From Mucilaginibacter sp. SJ (GTDB lineage Bacteria; Bacteroidota; Bacteroidia; Sphingobacteriales; Sphingobacteriaceae): a stretch of 64,000 nucleotides of DNA. Below are positions 1 through 9,303 of the stretch, one piece after another. Every line of letters begins with the position of its first letter. The first letter of the stretch is position 1. The notes under the pieces are model-generated. The model was not told where the DNA came from. It saw nothing but the letters and a program-made list of their open reading frames with translations, and did no database searches. A program made the translations under genes and the position numbers. The stretch lies in NCBI RefSeq assembly GCF_028993635.1, contig NZ_CP118631.1:434001-498000 (forward strand), written 5' to 3'.

Positions 1-2
1 AT

Positions 3-548
3 AAAACAGAAATATTTACCCGTGAATTTGGCGATAAGTATCTGAAGCTTTCTACAAACTTTGATTTTGCAGAGCGAAAGTTAAATGTGCAAAAAGGAGA
101 TCTCTATCAGGAATTCAATAATAAAAAGGCCATTAAAAACAGGTATCTTGAAATGCAAGCGTCATTGATATTGCTAACCGAATTTACCCCTCTGGGGGTT
201 GGATTAGGTAATTTTCAGGATAAAATTGGTATGTATTATAAAGGGTTTCCGAAAGTAAATACGGCTGAACCCGAGCAACATAATCAATTTCTTCTCATAG
301 CCTCTACAAGCGGGTTGTTAGGGCTAACAAGTTTTTTGTGGATACTGATGTCCTGTTTCCGGATTAATTTGAAAAGGTACATAGCCAACAAGCAGGAACT
401 GTTTTATCTGGGGTTATTGGGATGCCTTATTGCCATATTTTGGGAAGGCTGTTTTTCATCGCTGTTGTCAACTGCGTTGTTTGTACCGTTTATTTTCGTT
501 ATCTGCTCCTCATTAACAACTTTTAACCATGCTAAAATTACAACTTGA
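3..548 (+). CDS. O-antigen ligase/polymerase-like membrane protein, C-terminal part (cut by window start)
   Basis: The frame stays open to the left edge of the window, and the first in-frame start codon (GTG at 87) lies inside the coding frame, so the gene begins upstream. The visible part has a periplasmic-loop-like stretch with a Gly-rich PLGVGLGNF segment and an EQHNQFL motif. It is followed by two or three hydrophobic segments (about residues 75-95, 105-125 and 127-145 counted from the GTG). The HNQ-then-GLLGL arrangement is typical of the Wzy_C/O-antigen ligase family, which joins or polymerises lipid-linked glycans on the periplasmic face. The next gene overlaps its end by 20 bp, so the two are probably cotranscribed. 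The family call is fairly good; ligase and polymerase cannot be separated from a C-terminal fragment. Confidence 0.75.
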   Translation, partial: KTEIFTREFGDKYLKLSTNFDFAERKLNVQKGDLYQEFNNKKAIKNRYLEMQASLILLTEFTPLGVGLGNFQDKIGMYYKGFPKVNTAEPEQHNQFLLIASTSGLLGLTSFLWILMSCFRINLKRYIANKQELFYLGLLGCLIAIFWEGCFSSLLSTALFVPFIFVICSSLTTFNHAKITT

Positions 549-2754
549 TAATAGGCCCCGCAGGGTCAGTCTTGCGGTAATAGTTTTCACAGCAGTAATC
601 TTTATTATCGGAACATCTTTGAAAAGTGGGGGTGTGAAGAGCTTGATATGGATAGAGGCAGAATCGGCGGAGAAGGTTGTGGAGCCTTTACGTATTATCG
701 ATATGGAGGGGGCCTCTGAAAAAAAAGGTATAATCGCAATCGGCAATCATTTCAGAAAGGAGGGTTATGCAAAATATAAATTTGCAGTTGAGCAGGATGG
801 GGATTATACTGTTTGGGGAAGATGTTTCTGGGATAATGTATGTACCAATTCTTTCCAAATAGGCATAGATAATTTAGGATTGGAAGGTATAGGAGAGGAT
901 CCTTTAACAAATCAATGGCATTGGGTAATGGGCCCCAAATTTAAAATAAAAAGAGGGGAGCATACCCTTTATCTTTGGAATAGGGAAGCGAGTTCACAGA
1001 TAGATAAAATGTTGATCACGGCAGACCCCACCTACGTTCCTGAAGGGACAGGAATTGTTTCATCCATATCCGAAGATTTTGAGACAGGTCTGATTCCGGA
1101 AAATTTTAGTTTCTTAAATAAATCTGACTGGAAAATTGTTGATGGAAGCGCCAAAAGTAAAAATCTCTTTCATGCTACAAATTCTACAGGAGGTTATTTA
1201 GGCAACCAAGTGCTGATTCATCAGGATTATGGGGCCAGTTATCTATTTAGTTTAGCTTTCAAGGCCAATAAATTCCCCCGAAAAACGGTGTCTGTCAGTT
1301 TTAATTATCAAAATGAACTCAATTTCTGTGAGGTTAGGATCGATGGCCGTGCTATCAAATTAATAGAAACCCGTAATGGCCATCAAAAAATTCTGCAACA
1401 AAAGAGTTTTAATGAAAATCTTATAAATGACGAATTCCGAGATTTGTCTGTATGCAGCGACCATAACACTTACAATATAAAGTATAATGGAAATGATATT
1501 TTCAGGTTCGCAGTAAATCCGCTCACAACGGGAGATATTGTAGGATTCGGCTCTTCAGCAGGCGTATATTTTGATAATATATCTTTAAATGGGGAGCAAA
1601 AAATCAGCTATAATGAGAACTTCCACGAACCTGATTTTAGCGCCTCCACAGAGAAACCGGAAACATCGGCTGGGTATTTACAAAATTTGAAACGTGGACG
1701 TAGGAACTGGTGGATCATAGATGGACAATGGAACCAAACCACCTTGGATGGCTATGAAGAAATTGGAGCAAAAAGCAGTTCCGGTAAGCCTGCTTTGATT
1801 GTGTTTGGAACTGATTTCTGGAAAAATTATGAGATACAAGTAGCAACTCGATTTAACAGCGAAAATGGAGCCGGCATCATATTTAATTTTCACGACAGAA
1901 ACAATTACAGTTTGTTCAGGTGGATAAAAGGACCTTCGGGCTGGAAATATCTAATAGATAGAATCCAATCTGGAAAGGAGACACCGATAGCAGCTACCAT
2001 AGCTATAAATCCCAAAAAAGGGCTGTCTTACTGGTATAAAGTCAATCTAAGAATTAAAGACGACTCTATTAAGGTACTTATAGGCGACAAGATTGTTCTT
2101 CAGAAAAAAAGTAAAATGCTTGAAGGAGATGGTAAAGTTGGCTTTTGGAGCATGGGCGAAGCCGGAGCTTATTTCGACGATATTTTGGTTTCATCAATTA
2201 AAAACTTAAGTCCGGTGCCCGAATCGCCCATGCATGTATATAATCTTTTTACAGCACAGCTGGACATATCAACATCCTATAGTTACTGGTTACCTGCAAA
2301 AGATAGCATTATCATTAAACAGCCAACGGGCATTTTTATTTGTTTAAATAAACCAATGTTTGAACCGGCATTTATTTATAATACAGGTAGCTTTAAAACT
2401 GACTTCAAAATTTCATTAGCAAGCGATGGCGTACCCAGGGACATTGATGCAAATTTGAATTTTAAAGTTAATACCAAAGAAGGTAATGCAGATTATAATT
2501 TTATAATCGCCAATGATAAGATTACCGTAACAAAAAATGCCCAGGTAATATTCATCAAGAATTATAATTCGTCAGCAAGAACAGATATTCATATTTCTCA
2601 TATCAAAAACGTTTGGGAAATAGTTGAACTGGACAAAAAAGTTGCCTCTTTTACCGATAAGACACAATGGGATACCACCAAAATTGGTGTGGGATATTCA
2701 GGCGTAGGGCAAGCAAAAGTTATTTTACAGCATATAGAAATTGAAAACCTTTAA
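529..2754 (+). CDS. Large secreted or membrane-anchored lectin-like protein (LamG/concanavalin-type domains)
   Basis: This 741-residue protein starts with a short basic stretch and one hydrophobic segment (about residues 15-32), consistent with a signal anchor or uncleaved signal peptide. The remainder has a beta-sandwich-like pattern: an N-terminal part beginning WIEAESAEK that resembles carbohydrate-binding modules, then repeated stretches of the type found in LamG/concanavalin A-like lectin domains (for example YFDNISLNG near 345 and YFDDILVSS near 545). No catalytic motif was seen. It overlaps the O-antigen ligase-like gene by 20 bp, and the next gene follows immediately. Its place in a polysaccharide locus suggests binding or display of the exported glycan. 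That role is inference; secretion and beta-sandwich character are moderately supported. Confidence 0.55.
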   Translation: MLKLQLDNRPRRVSLAVIVFTAVIFIIGTSLKSGGVKSLIWIEAESAEKVVEPLRIIDMEGASEKKGIIAIGNHFRKEGYAKYKFAVEQDGDYTVWGRCFWDNVCTNSFQIGIDNLGLEGIGEDPLTNQWHWVMGPKFKIKRGEHTLYLWNREASSQIDKMLITADPTYVPEGTGIVSSISEDFETGLIPENFSFLNKSDWKIVDGSAKSKNLFHATNSTGGYLGNQVLIHQDYGASYLFSLAFKANKFPRKTVSVSFNYQNELNFCEVRIDGRAIKLIETRNGHQKILQQKSFNENLINDEFRDLSVCSDHNTYNIKYNGNDIFRFAVNPLTTGDIVGFGSSAGVYFDNISLNGEQKISYNENFHEPDFSASTEKPETSAGYLQNLKRGRRNWWIIDGQWNQTTLDGYEEIGAKSSSGKPALIVFGTDFWKNYEIQVATRFNSENGAGIIFNFHDRNNYSLFRWIKGPSGWKYLIDRIQSGKETPIAATIAINPKKGLSYWYKVNLRIKDDSIKVLIGDKIVLQKKSKMLEGDGKVGFWSMGEAGAYFDDILVSSIKNLSPVPESPMHVYNLFTAQLDISTSYSYWLPAKDSIIIKQPTGIFICLNKPMFEPAFIYNTGSFKTDFKISLASDGVPRDIDANLNFKVNTKEGNADYNFIIANDKITVTKNAQVIFIKNYNSSARTDIHISHIKNVWEIVELDKKVASFTDKTQWDTTKIGVGYSGVGQAKVILQHIEIENL

Positions 2755-2755
2755 G

Positions 2756-4894
2756 ATGAAATTTAGTAATGACTGTTTTTCTAAAAAAACATTTTTGCGA
2801 AGCTTTTTATTAATTGTAATTGGAATTGTTTTTAACAGATGTTCATATGACACGAACAAAAATGCAGGAGAGGCCAATCAAGTAGTCATCGAAGTTGGAC
2901 AGTATAGAGTAACTTTTCAAGAATTCGAAGAACAACTGGAACTTTTAAAAGCCAAGGGAACGCCCACCCGGGGGAGCCTGCAACAGTTAATTGACAACTA
3001 TGTGAGTGCCGGTCTTTTAGTGCAATTGGCAAGAAAAAATAATATAGATCAAAGTGCGGATTACAAAAAGCAACTTATTTACATAAAAACTGAGTTGGTT
3101 TCAAAATTTGCAAAAATAAAGCGGATCGAGTCATTTAAGAATGTTGCTTACGATCAAAGTAAATTTACGGCCCTTTTTGATTCAACAAATGTGATCGATT
3201 ACATTTGGGTACCGCTGCCACGTAAAGATGTTTCCAAGGAAATTCTCGACAGGTTAAACTCAGGATCGAGTGTTCAGGAATTAGTGAACAGCAACAAATT
3301 TGATGAATGGAATAAGCTTAATCTGCGGTTCTACATTAATTTACCTACAGGGTCGGCTCCATTTACGGCAGATCTGCTTGAGCGTATCAATAATATGAAG
3401 ATTGGAACATTTAAGGTATTTGAAACGCAGTCCGGTTATCACTTGATCAAAGTCATCAGCCGTTCTCCTAACGGTCAACTACAAAAATCAACCAATACAT
3501 TACTACTAAATTTAAAAATTGCACAAGCCATCGAGAACGGCGATACAACACTGAATCCATATGTGTTAAATAAAGATTTGAAAGTTAATGATTCACTACT
3601 TGCCAATATCCCTTTTCAAATAGAACCACTTGCCAAAGAAACAAGCAACGGAAAAATAGATGACAATCCCGAGATAGCTGAATTTTTGGGAAAAATAATT
3701 TATAAAAAACAGATAATGGCGCAACTAAAAGTATTGCCGCTTAACATTCAATCTGTTTTCAAAAACAAGTCGACTCGCGCTTTAAAAATTGTAAATTTAA
3801 TTTTGGCCAATAACGCAGATCTGTATAATAACAAAATTTTAGAATTAAATAATTACAGGTCATGGTTAACCAATTTTCTGCACACTGAATTAGACAATGA
3901 TCGAAGTAAAGACACTGTTAAAGCGTTAGTTAAAATTATAGAAGCCAATCTCGGATACAATGGCGGTAATTTTGTTGATTACCGGGATCAAATGTTGAAA
4001 ACTCCCCGGTCAATGTACGCTCACAATGATGAATCCGAACTGCAAATTATCAGTTTTGACCAAAGAAATAAATACTCTTGGGTTTATGATGACAATCAGC
4101 CGGGAAAAGAGGCCGTCAAGCTTAATTTTTCGGCCATTGATAAATTAGATCTTCCCGATGTTTTAGATTCTTTTGACCGGGATTTAATAGCATATTCCCG
4201 GAATTGGAGATTAACAGCAGCTCAATTAAAACTGGAACTGAACAAACTTACTCCAGAAAGCCGATTGGCTATCTCAGCACATGGGGATTTGAAGAAACTG
4301 ATCTATTACCTCATGGAGAGGGATGTAAAATCGGTACAAAAACAGCCGATTACCATTAATAAAAAGCTGATAGAAAAGATTGATGTTGTAGGGAGCTCAA
4401 TTGATTCATTGCATGACTTTGAAAAGTATGGAATATTGGGGGCGCTGGGGAATACAAAAATAAACGAAGCAACGACGATTCGCCTTGTAGCTAATATGCC
4501 TAAAAATGAGCGTAATAAATTTAGAAGTAATTTTTCTTTTAGAAAAGAAGCATTCAAGCAATTATTGATAGATGAATTTTGGAAAGATCAGGTTGATATG
4601 GGCAAACTGATTAAAGATCCTGATTTTAACAGGAGCCTGCAAAAGAGAGAAAATTGGTTATTGGCAAACATGTATTATCAATCCGTTCTGCTTGTTAATG
4701 TCCCTGAAACAGATGATGACTTTTTAAATATGCAGCTAAAAAAAGTAAGCAGAGTAATAAGTGAAAAGAGACTGAAGAATACTCTTGATACGGAAGCCCG
4801 AAAAACTCCAATAAAAATAAATAGGAAATTGCTTGAAAAGCTGGGGATTTCTGCTGGAAAGTCTATATACAATTTAATGGAGATTAAAGGCTAA
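2756..4894 (+). CDS. Large exported parvulin-type peptidyl-prolyl isomerase-like protein
   Basis: The product is 712 residues from the ATG at 2756. An in-frame TTG at 2741 would overlap the previous gene and is less likely. An N-terminal hydrophobic segment (about 13-27) is followed by Cys29, so it may be a lipoprotein, but the residues before the Cys are not a good lipobox. Residues about 45-140 resemble the SurA-like N-terminal helical region. Residues about 145-230 look like a parvulin (PpiC) domain, ending in a SGYHLIKV-like strand typical of that fold. The long C-terminal half (230-712) was not recognised. Such isomerases accompany exopolysaccharide/exosortase loci, where they are thought to help fold exported proteins. 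Activity is uncertain because parvulin catalytic residues could not be checked by alignment. Confidence 0.55.
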   Translation: MKFSNDCFSKKTFLRSFLLIVIGIVFNRCSYDTNKNAGEANQVVIEVGQYRVTFQEFEEQLELLKAKGTPTRGSLQQLIDNYVSAGLLVQLARKNNIDQSADYKKQLIYIKTELVSKFAKIKRIESFKNVAYDQSKFTALFDSTNVIDYIWVPLPRKDVSKEILDRLNSGSSVQELVNSNKFDEWNKLNLRFYINLPTGSAPFTADLLERINNMKIGTFKVFETQSGYHLIKVISRSPNGQLQKSTNTLLLNLKIAQAIENGDTTLNPYVLNKDLKVNDSLLANIPFQIEPLAKETSNGKIDDNPEIAEFLGKIIYKKQIMAQLKVLPLNIQSVFKNKSTRALKIVNLILANNADLYNNKILELNNYRSWLTNFLHTELDNDRSKDTVKALVKIIEANLGYNGGNFVDYRDQMLKTPRSMYAHNDESELQIISFDQRNKYSWVYDDNQPGKEAVKLNFSAIDKLDLPDVLDSFDRDLIAYSRNWRLTAAQLKLELNKLTPESRLAISAHGDLKKLIYYLMERDVKSVQKQPITINKKLIEKIDVVGSSIDSLHDFEKYGILGALGNTKINEATTIRLVANMPKNERNKFRSNFSFRKEAFKQLLIDEFWKDQVDMGKLIKDPDFNRSLQKRENWLLANMYYQSVLLVNVPETDDDFLNMQLKKVSRVISEKRLKNTLDTEARKTPIKINRKLLEKLGISAGKSIYNLMEIKG

Positions 4895-4897
4895 GCG

Positions 4898-5695
4898 ATG
4901 AGGTATATTTTAATAACGGGTATTTGTTTTTTTACTGTTAATACACATGCCCAGTTTCATGCGGTTTACATTCCGGAAGCGAAGTTACAAGGGATGAAGA
5001 TGGATGGTGACTTAAGGGATTGGAGCTGGATGCAACCGGGTGACTATATAACCACGAAGTCAATGAATGAGTTCTCGTCAAATTTGAAAGTGGACGAGAA
5101 AAATTTCGGCTGTAAACTGGCTGTTGGCTGGAGCGATATAACCAACAAGTTGTACATCATGGCGTTAGTTTATGACAATATAAGAAGCTCCAAAGTTATT
5201 ACAACAACAGATGCCGGCTGGTTGAATGATAATTTCGGAATTTCTGTTTATCCAATAGGTTATGACGACGATAAAAGCTTTATTCAATACTATTTTTTAG
5301 TGCCTTTTGTTGACAAAAGAAGGGAAGTAGTTGTGGATAGGGGAGCGGATTGGCTTAAATCACAACTTAGCTGGGGATGGAAAATGTTAGGCGATCCGAG
5401 GAAGCCTGGTTATACGGTATATGAAATCTCTATGCCTATATGGGATAATTGTAGTCTTAAAGGAATTAAATTAAGTAAAAAGCACAAGCTTTCGGCAAAT
5501 GAGATCATCAGCTTGGCATTGGAGTTTAATGATTTGGATAACGACAAAACCACAGTAAAGCATTGGGATACCTCTCATGATGGTGCTTGTTTTTCCGATC
5601 CCAAGTATGTGTCAGAATTTGTTTTGGACCCACCTGTTAGTTTAAAGAATTCGTGGGACAACATTGACAAAATTTTAAAGGCTTCACTTTGGTAA
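4898..5695 (+). CDS. Secreted CBM9/DOMON-like sugar-binding protein (copy 1)
   Basis: This 265-residue protein starts 3 bp after the previous stop. It has a signal peptide with a likely cleavage site in the THAQ/F region (about residue 18). The mature part opens with a KMDGDLRDW stretch, the start typical of carbohydrate family 9 binding-like domains, and continues with GWSD, LNDNFGI and YEISMPIW segments consistent with that beta-sandwich. No enzymatic motif was seen. It has a clear paralogue 214 bp downstream (5910-6704) with the same length and the same conserved blocks. The function is presumably carbohydrate or haem/sugar-ligand binding in the periplasm or on the surface; the ligand is unknown. 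Confidence 0.6.
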   Translation: MRYILITGICFFTVNTHAQFHAVYIPEAKLQGMKMDGDLRDWSWMQPGDYITTKSMNEFSSNLKVDEKNFGCKLAVGWSDITNKLYIMALVYDNIRSSKVITTTDAGWLNDNFGISVYPIGYDDDKSFIQYYFLVPFVDKRREVVVDRGADWLKSQLSWGWKMLGDPRKPGYTVYEISMPIWDNCSLKGIKLSKKHKLSANEIISLALEFNDLDNDKTTVKHWDTSHDGACFSDPKYVSEFVLDPPVSLKNSWDNIDKILKASLW

Positions 5696-5909
5696 TTCCA
5701 TTTACTTTTATCCTGTAATAATCGAGTCTGGATTTAGTTGGCCTGATTTTCCCTGTGCTTAACTTGACCAAACTACCTGAAGCTTTTAAATCTGGGATGC
5801 CGAAATTATGAATATCTGTAAATCATTTGGAGAATATTAAAGTATCGCAAGAAGCAGGATTTTGTTGCTGATAAGTGATTGAAGTTATTATCAAACTGAA
5901 ATTAAAACT

Positions 5910-6704
5910 ATGAGGTATATTTTAATAATAATAATAATAATTTCTTTGAGCCTGAATACGTTCGCTCAGTTTCATGCAGTTTATATTCCTGAAGAAAAGC
6001 TGTCGAAAATGAAAATGGATGGCAATATGAACGATTGGAACTGGATGCAGCCCGCTGATTTTATTACTACTAAATCGTTTAATGAGTTTTCGTTTAATGC
6101 TAAGGTGGACCCCAAAAACTGGGATTGCAAATTGGCATTTGGTTGGAGTGACGTTACCAACCGACTTTATATCGTCGCATTAGTTTACGACAATGTACGA
6201 ATTGCAAATGTTATCACTACAAAAGATGCACATTGGCTGAATGATAATTTTGAAATTATGGTTTTTCCTACGGGCAATACGATTGAACGGAGCTTCGTTC
6301 AATACTATTTCTTAGTGCCTTTTATTGATAAAAACGAGGAGATGAATGTAGGAATTGGGGGCAAGTGGCTTAAATCACAACTTGAATGGGGATGGAAAAT
6401 ATTGGGCGACCGAAGCCGTCCCGGTTACACGATATATGAAATCTCGATGCCTATTTGGGATGATTGGAATGCCAGAGGAATAAAGTTCAGTAAAAAACAC
6501 ACGCTTTCAGCAAATGAAACAATTTATTTATCAATTGCTGCTAACGATTTGGACAATGATAAAACTAAAGTAATGCATTGGGATACGTCTCCTGGGAGGA
6601 ATTGTTTTTCAGACCCCAAGGATCTTTCTGAATTAACCTTAGACCCGCCGGTTAGCGTTAATAGATCATGGAATAATATAGCTAAGGTCCTCATGCCATA
6701 TTGA
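5910..6704 (+). CDS. Secreted CBM9/DOMON-like sugar-binding protein (copy 2)
   Basis: The 264-residue paralogue of the preceding gene shares the opening residues MRYIL, an Ala-Gln signal peptidase site (TFAQ/F), the KMDGNMNDW start of the domain, and LNDNFEI, LVPF and YEISMPIWD blocks. The two proteins align without large gaps by eye, and most differences are scattered substitutions, so this is an older tandem duplication rather than a recent one. The signal peptide contains an ATA-repeat-encoded Ile run (near nucleotide 5925-5942), a possible slippage site. The ligand and partner are unknown. The context is the exopolysaccharide region. Confidence 0.6.
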   Translation: MRYILIIIIIISLSLNTFAQFHAVYIPEEKLSKMKMDGNMNDWNWMQPADFITTKSFNEFSFNAKVDPKNWDCKLAFGWSDVTNRLYIVALVYDNVRIANVITTKDAHWLNDNFEIMVFPTGNTIERSFVQYYFLVPFIDKNEEMNVGIGGKWLKSQLEWGWKILGDRSRPGYTIYEISMPIWDDWNARGIKFSKKHTLSANETIYLSIAANDLDNDKTKVMHWDTSPGRNCFSDPKDLSELTLDPPVSVNRSWNNIAKVLMPY

Positions 6705-6826
6705 TGGCAATTCCGTTTGAATCTGCTTAAATATTATTACAGCCTTTGTAGGGCTAACCCACTCTGTTGAATTTAGTGAGTTGGTGCGAAAATAATGTTA
6801 ATCGCTATCATTTGAATCTTTTGCCA

Positions 6827-7990
6827 ATGGTGCACGTTCTGATTAACGGGTTATTATTAATTAATAATTATTCTGGAGTACAGTACTCAATTGAGTACTT
6901 TATAGATTCGCTGGGTAATATCAAATCTGCTGATCATATATTTACTGTACTCGTATCAAAAAATTATACTGGAAGTTTAAGTCCGGCAGAGAATCTCATC
7001 ATCCGCAGAGTCGGATTCGACTCTGCAGACAGAGCAAAACGAATTTGGTTTGAAAATTTTTCTTTGCCAAAACTTTTTATTGAAAGCGGTTTTGATCTTT
7101 ATCATTCCCTCGGTTATACATTACCTATTTTTTCGAGGATACCATCAATTGTAACAGTTCATGATTTGATAGCACTGGATTTTCCTGCTTTTTGTAAAAA
7201 TGAAACGGCGATATACTATAATGCTTTTATACCAAGGTCGTTGAGTATCGCAAAAAAAATAATAGCAGTTTCTAATACGGTCAAAACAGATATTTTATCT
7301 AAGTTTCCGGATGTACCGGAGCATAAAGTCGAAGTTGTATATCATGGCTTGCACAAGAGATTTTCCGATATTGATGATTGGGATCCCCTGATAACGCTGA
7401 GGGCTAAATATAATCTACCGGATGATTTTTTCCTGTTTGTTGGCAATATTGAGCCAAAGAAAAACCTATCAAATTTAATCAAAGCTTTTTTGTACTTAAA
7501 AACCACACATAAGATAGGTCAAAAATTGCTAATAGTGGGGGCCAAAGGCTGGAAGTACACTGAGGTGATGGATTTTTGGGAGCATAACTTAATGAAAAAC
7601 GAGATTGTATTTTTAGGATATGTGCAGGAATCAGATCTGCCCGGTATATATAGTCTTGCACAATTATTTATATTTCCCTCTTTTTACGAAGGCTTCGGGT
7701 TACCTGTTATAGAAGCCATGGCTTGTGGTTGCCCTGTTATCATATCAGACAGGGGCGCATTGCCTGAGATATCAGGTGGTTTATGCGAACAGGTGAATCC
7801 TGATTGCGTTACAGAAATAGCACATGCAATTCTTAAAATAATAAGATGGGAAGTAAACCGAAGAACGGAAAGGGTTGCACTGGGGAAAGGATGGAGCAAA
7901 GGTTTTACATGGGAAGCTGCAGGTGCCAAGGCCTTACGTATTTACACTTCTGTATATAATTCATTGTTGCACACCAATAGAGGTATTTGA
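6827..7990 (+). CDS. GT4-family glycosyltransferase
   Basis: The product is 387 residues from the ATG at 6827. The frame is open further up to a TTG at 6767, but the family usually begins with a short beta strand such as VHVLINGLL, which the ATG provides. The N-terminal half has the GVQYS loop and a VTVHDL segment. The C-terminal half carries the nucleotide-sugar binding region with FVGNIEPKKN (about 220), the EGFGLPVIEAMACG block (about 290), which contains the E-x7-E motif of retaining GT4 enzymes, and SDRGALPE after it. It should transfer a hexose from a nucleotide sugar onto a lipid-linked glycan in the cytoplasm. Donor and acceptor cannot be told from sequence. It is the first of four GT4 genes in this locus. 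Confidence 0.85.
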   Translation: MVHVLINGLLLINNYSGVQYSIEYFIDSLGNIKSADHIFTVLVSKNYTGSLSPAENLIIRRVGFDSADRAKRIWFENFSLPKLFIESGFDLYHSLGYTLPIFSRIPSIVTVHDLIALDFPAFCKNETAIYYNAFIPRSLSIAKKIIAVSNTVKTDILSKFPDVPEHKVEVVYHGLHKRFSDIDDWDPLITLRAKYNLPDDFFLFVGNIEPKKNLSNLIKAFLYLKTTHKIGQKLLIVGAKGWKYTEVMDFWEHNLMKNEIVFLGYVQESDLPGIYSLAQLFIFPSFYEGFGLPVIEAMACGCPVIISDRGALPEISGGLCEQVNPDCVTEIAHAILKIIRWEVNRRTERVALGKGWSKGFTWEAAGAKALRIYTSVYNSLLHTNRGI

Positions 7991-8022
7991 AATAGAAGCA
8001 GTTGCCCTGCAATAATAAAGGA

Positions 8023-8042
8023 GAAGGTCACTCGTGACTTCT
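8023..8042 (+). other. Hairpin-forming inverted repeat between glycosyltransferase genes
   Basis: A near-perfect inverted repeat (GTCAC-TC-GTGAC core, extended by AAG/CTT with one bulged base) lies in the 80-bp gap before the second glycosyltransferase and is followed by an AT-rich run. It could be an attenuator or weak terminator, or simply a chance hairpin. No Bacteroidota promoter could be placed next to it. Confidence 0.25.
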
Positions 8043-8070
8043 TGAATTTTAAATTAAACTGCACGAGTTT

Positions 8071-9303
8071 ATGATTGTCGCTTATATTTTGGCAAAGTAT
8101 CCAAACCTTACAGAAACCTTTATTCAAAATGAGATTACCGCCTTGCGGCAGCGCGGTTTAATAATACAGATTTTAGCAATTGATAAGGAAGATGTTCCTT
8201 CAGTGGAAGCTGCCGATACTTTGGGCACTATAATTTACTATGGCAAAAATTTTGCGTTTGATAAGTTTTTAGCCCATTTACATTGTATTGCTTTTTATGG
8301 ATATAAATATTTTAGAACCCTTATCGCTTCACTGTTTATAAATGATAAATCGTTTTGTGATCCTCTGCATAATTTAAAAGCATTTTCAATAAGTGTATAT
8401 TTCCTTTACCGCTTAAGAAGGTCTCCGGTAAGGCTCGTACACGCACATTTCATTAATATGCCCGCAACAATAGCCTCATTGTTGTCACGGTTATCTGGCT
8501 TGCCGTATAGTTGCAGTGCACATGCCCATGATATATATACGGGGAATGTCAGTGACATTAATCGTAAGATTGCCGGATCAGTGTTTACGGTAACGTGCAC
8601 AGCAGCAAATAAGGATTATCTTTTAAAACTTTGCGCGGATAATTATCACGATAAAATAATTCATATATATCATGGTATAGACACCAGCGTTTGGCCTTCT
8701 CGGATTTATAATCCTAACATAATAAAGCCTGTTAAAATTCTTTCTATTGGCAGGTTGGTCGAAAAAAAAGGCTTTAACTATCTATTAGAGGTTGTTTCAA
8801 TTTTGAAAGAAAATGGATTGGATGTCCGCTGCACGATCGTGGGTGATGGCCCATTAAAAAAAAAATTAAAAAACCAAGCTAAGGAACTATTTATTGAAGA
8901 TGTGGTAACCTTTCATGGTGCACAACCTCATGAACATATTAAAGATTTGTATGCTGGCTGCGATTTTTTTGTTTTGCCATGTCATATAAGCAAAGATGGT
9001 GATCGTGACGGTTTGCCCAATGTCCTGTTGGAAGCTATAGCCCTGGGAATACCTGTGATTTCCAGCAACATTTCCGCTATTCCGGAATTAGTTAAACATA
9101 GATTTACAGGAATGCTAAATGCTGCCGGCGATTCTAAGTCGATCGCTGACAATATTATGGAGCTAACGAGCAATCCCGAACTGCGAAGGTCTCTGTCAGT
9201 TAATGGGCGGAGTATGATTGAAGAGAGTTTTGCTATGAATAATTGTACATCCCGTCTGAAAGAACTTTTAGATAAAGCAGCAAGCGGTGGAAAAGAAAAT
9301 TAA
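8071..9303 (+). CDS. GT4-family glycosyltransferase (colanic-acid WcaL-like)
   Basis: This 410-residue GT4 enzyme begins with an IVAYILAKYPNLTETF-type strand-loop characteristic of the WcaL/AmsK branch (sugar transferases that modify exopolysaccharide units). Further features are an AHAHDIY segment (about residue 151), the donor-binding SIGRLVEKKGFNYL region (about 225), and a C-terminal DGLPNVLLEA block (about 310) holding the second Glu of the E-x7-E motif, where the first Glu appears as Asp (DRDG). It overlaps the next gene by 17 bp, which implies translational coupling. The specific linkage is unknown. Confidence 0.85.
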   Translation: MIVAYILAKYPNLTETFIQNEITALRQRGLIIQILAIDKEDVPSVEAADTLGTIIYYGKNFAFDKFLAHLHCIAFYGYKYFRTLIASLFINDKSFCDPLHNLKAFSISVYFLYRLRRSPVRLVHAHFINMPATIASLLSRLSGLPYSCSAHAHDIYTGNVSDINRKIAGSVFTVTCTAANKDYLLKLCADNYHDKIIHIYHGIDTSVWPSRIYNPNIIKPVKILSIGRLVEKKGFNYLLEVVSILKENGLDVRCTIVGDGPLKKKLKNQAKELFIEDVVTFHGAQPHEHIKDLYAGCDFFVLPCHISKDGDRDGLPNVLLEAIALGIPVISSNISAIPELVKHRFTGMLNAAGDSKSIADNIMELTSNPELRRSLSVNGRSMIEESFAMNNCTSRLKELLDKAASGGKEN

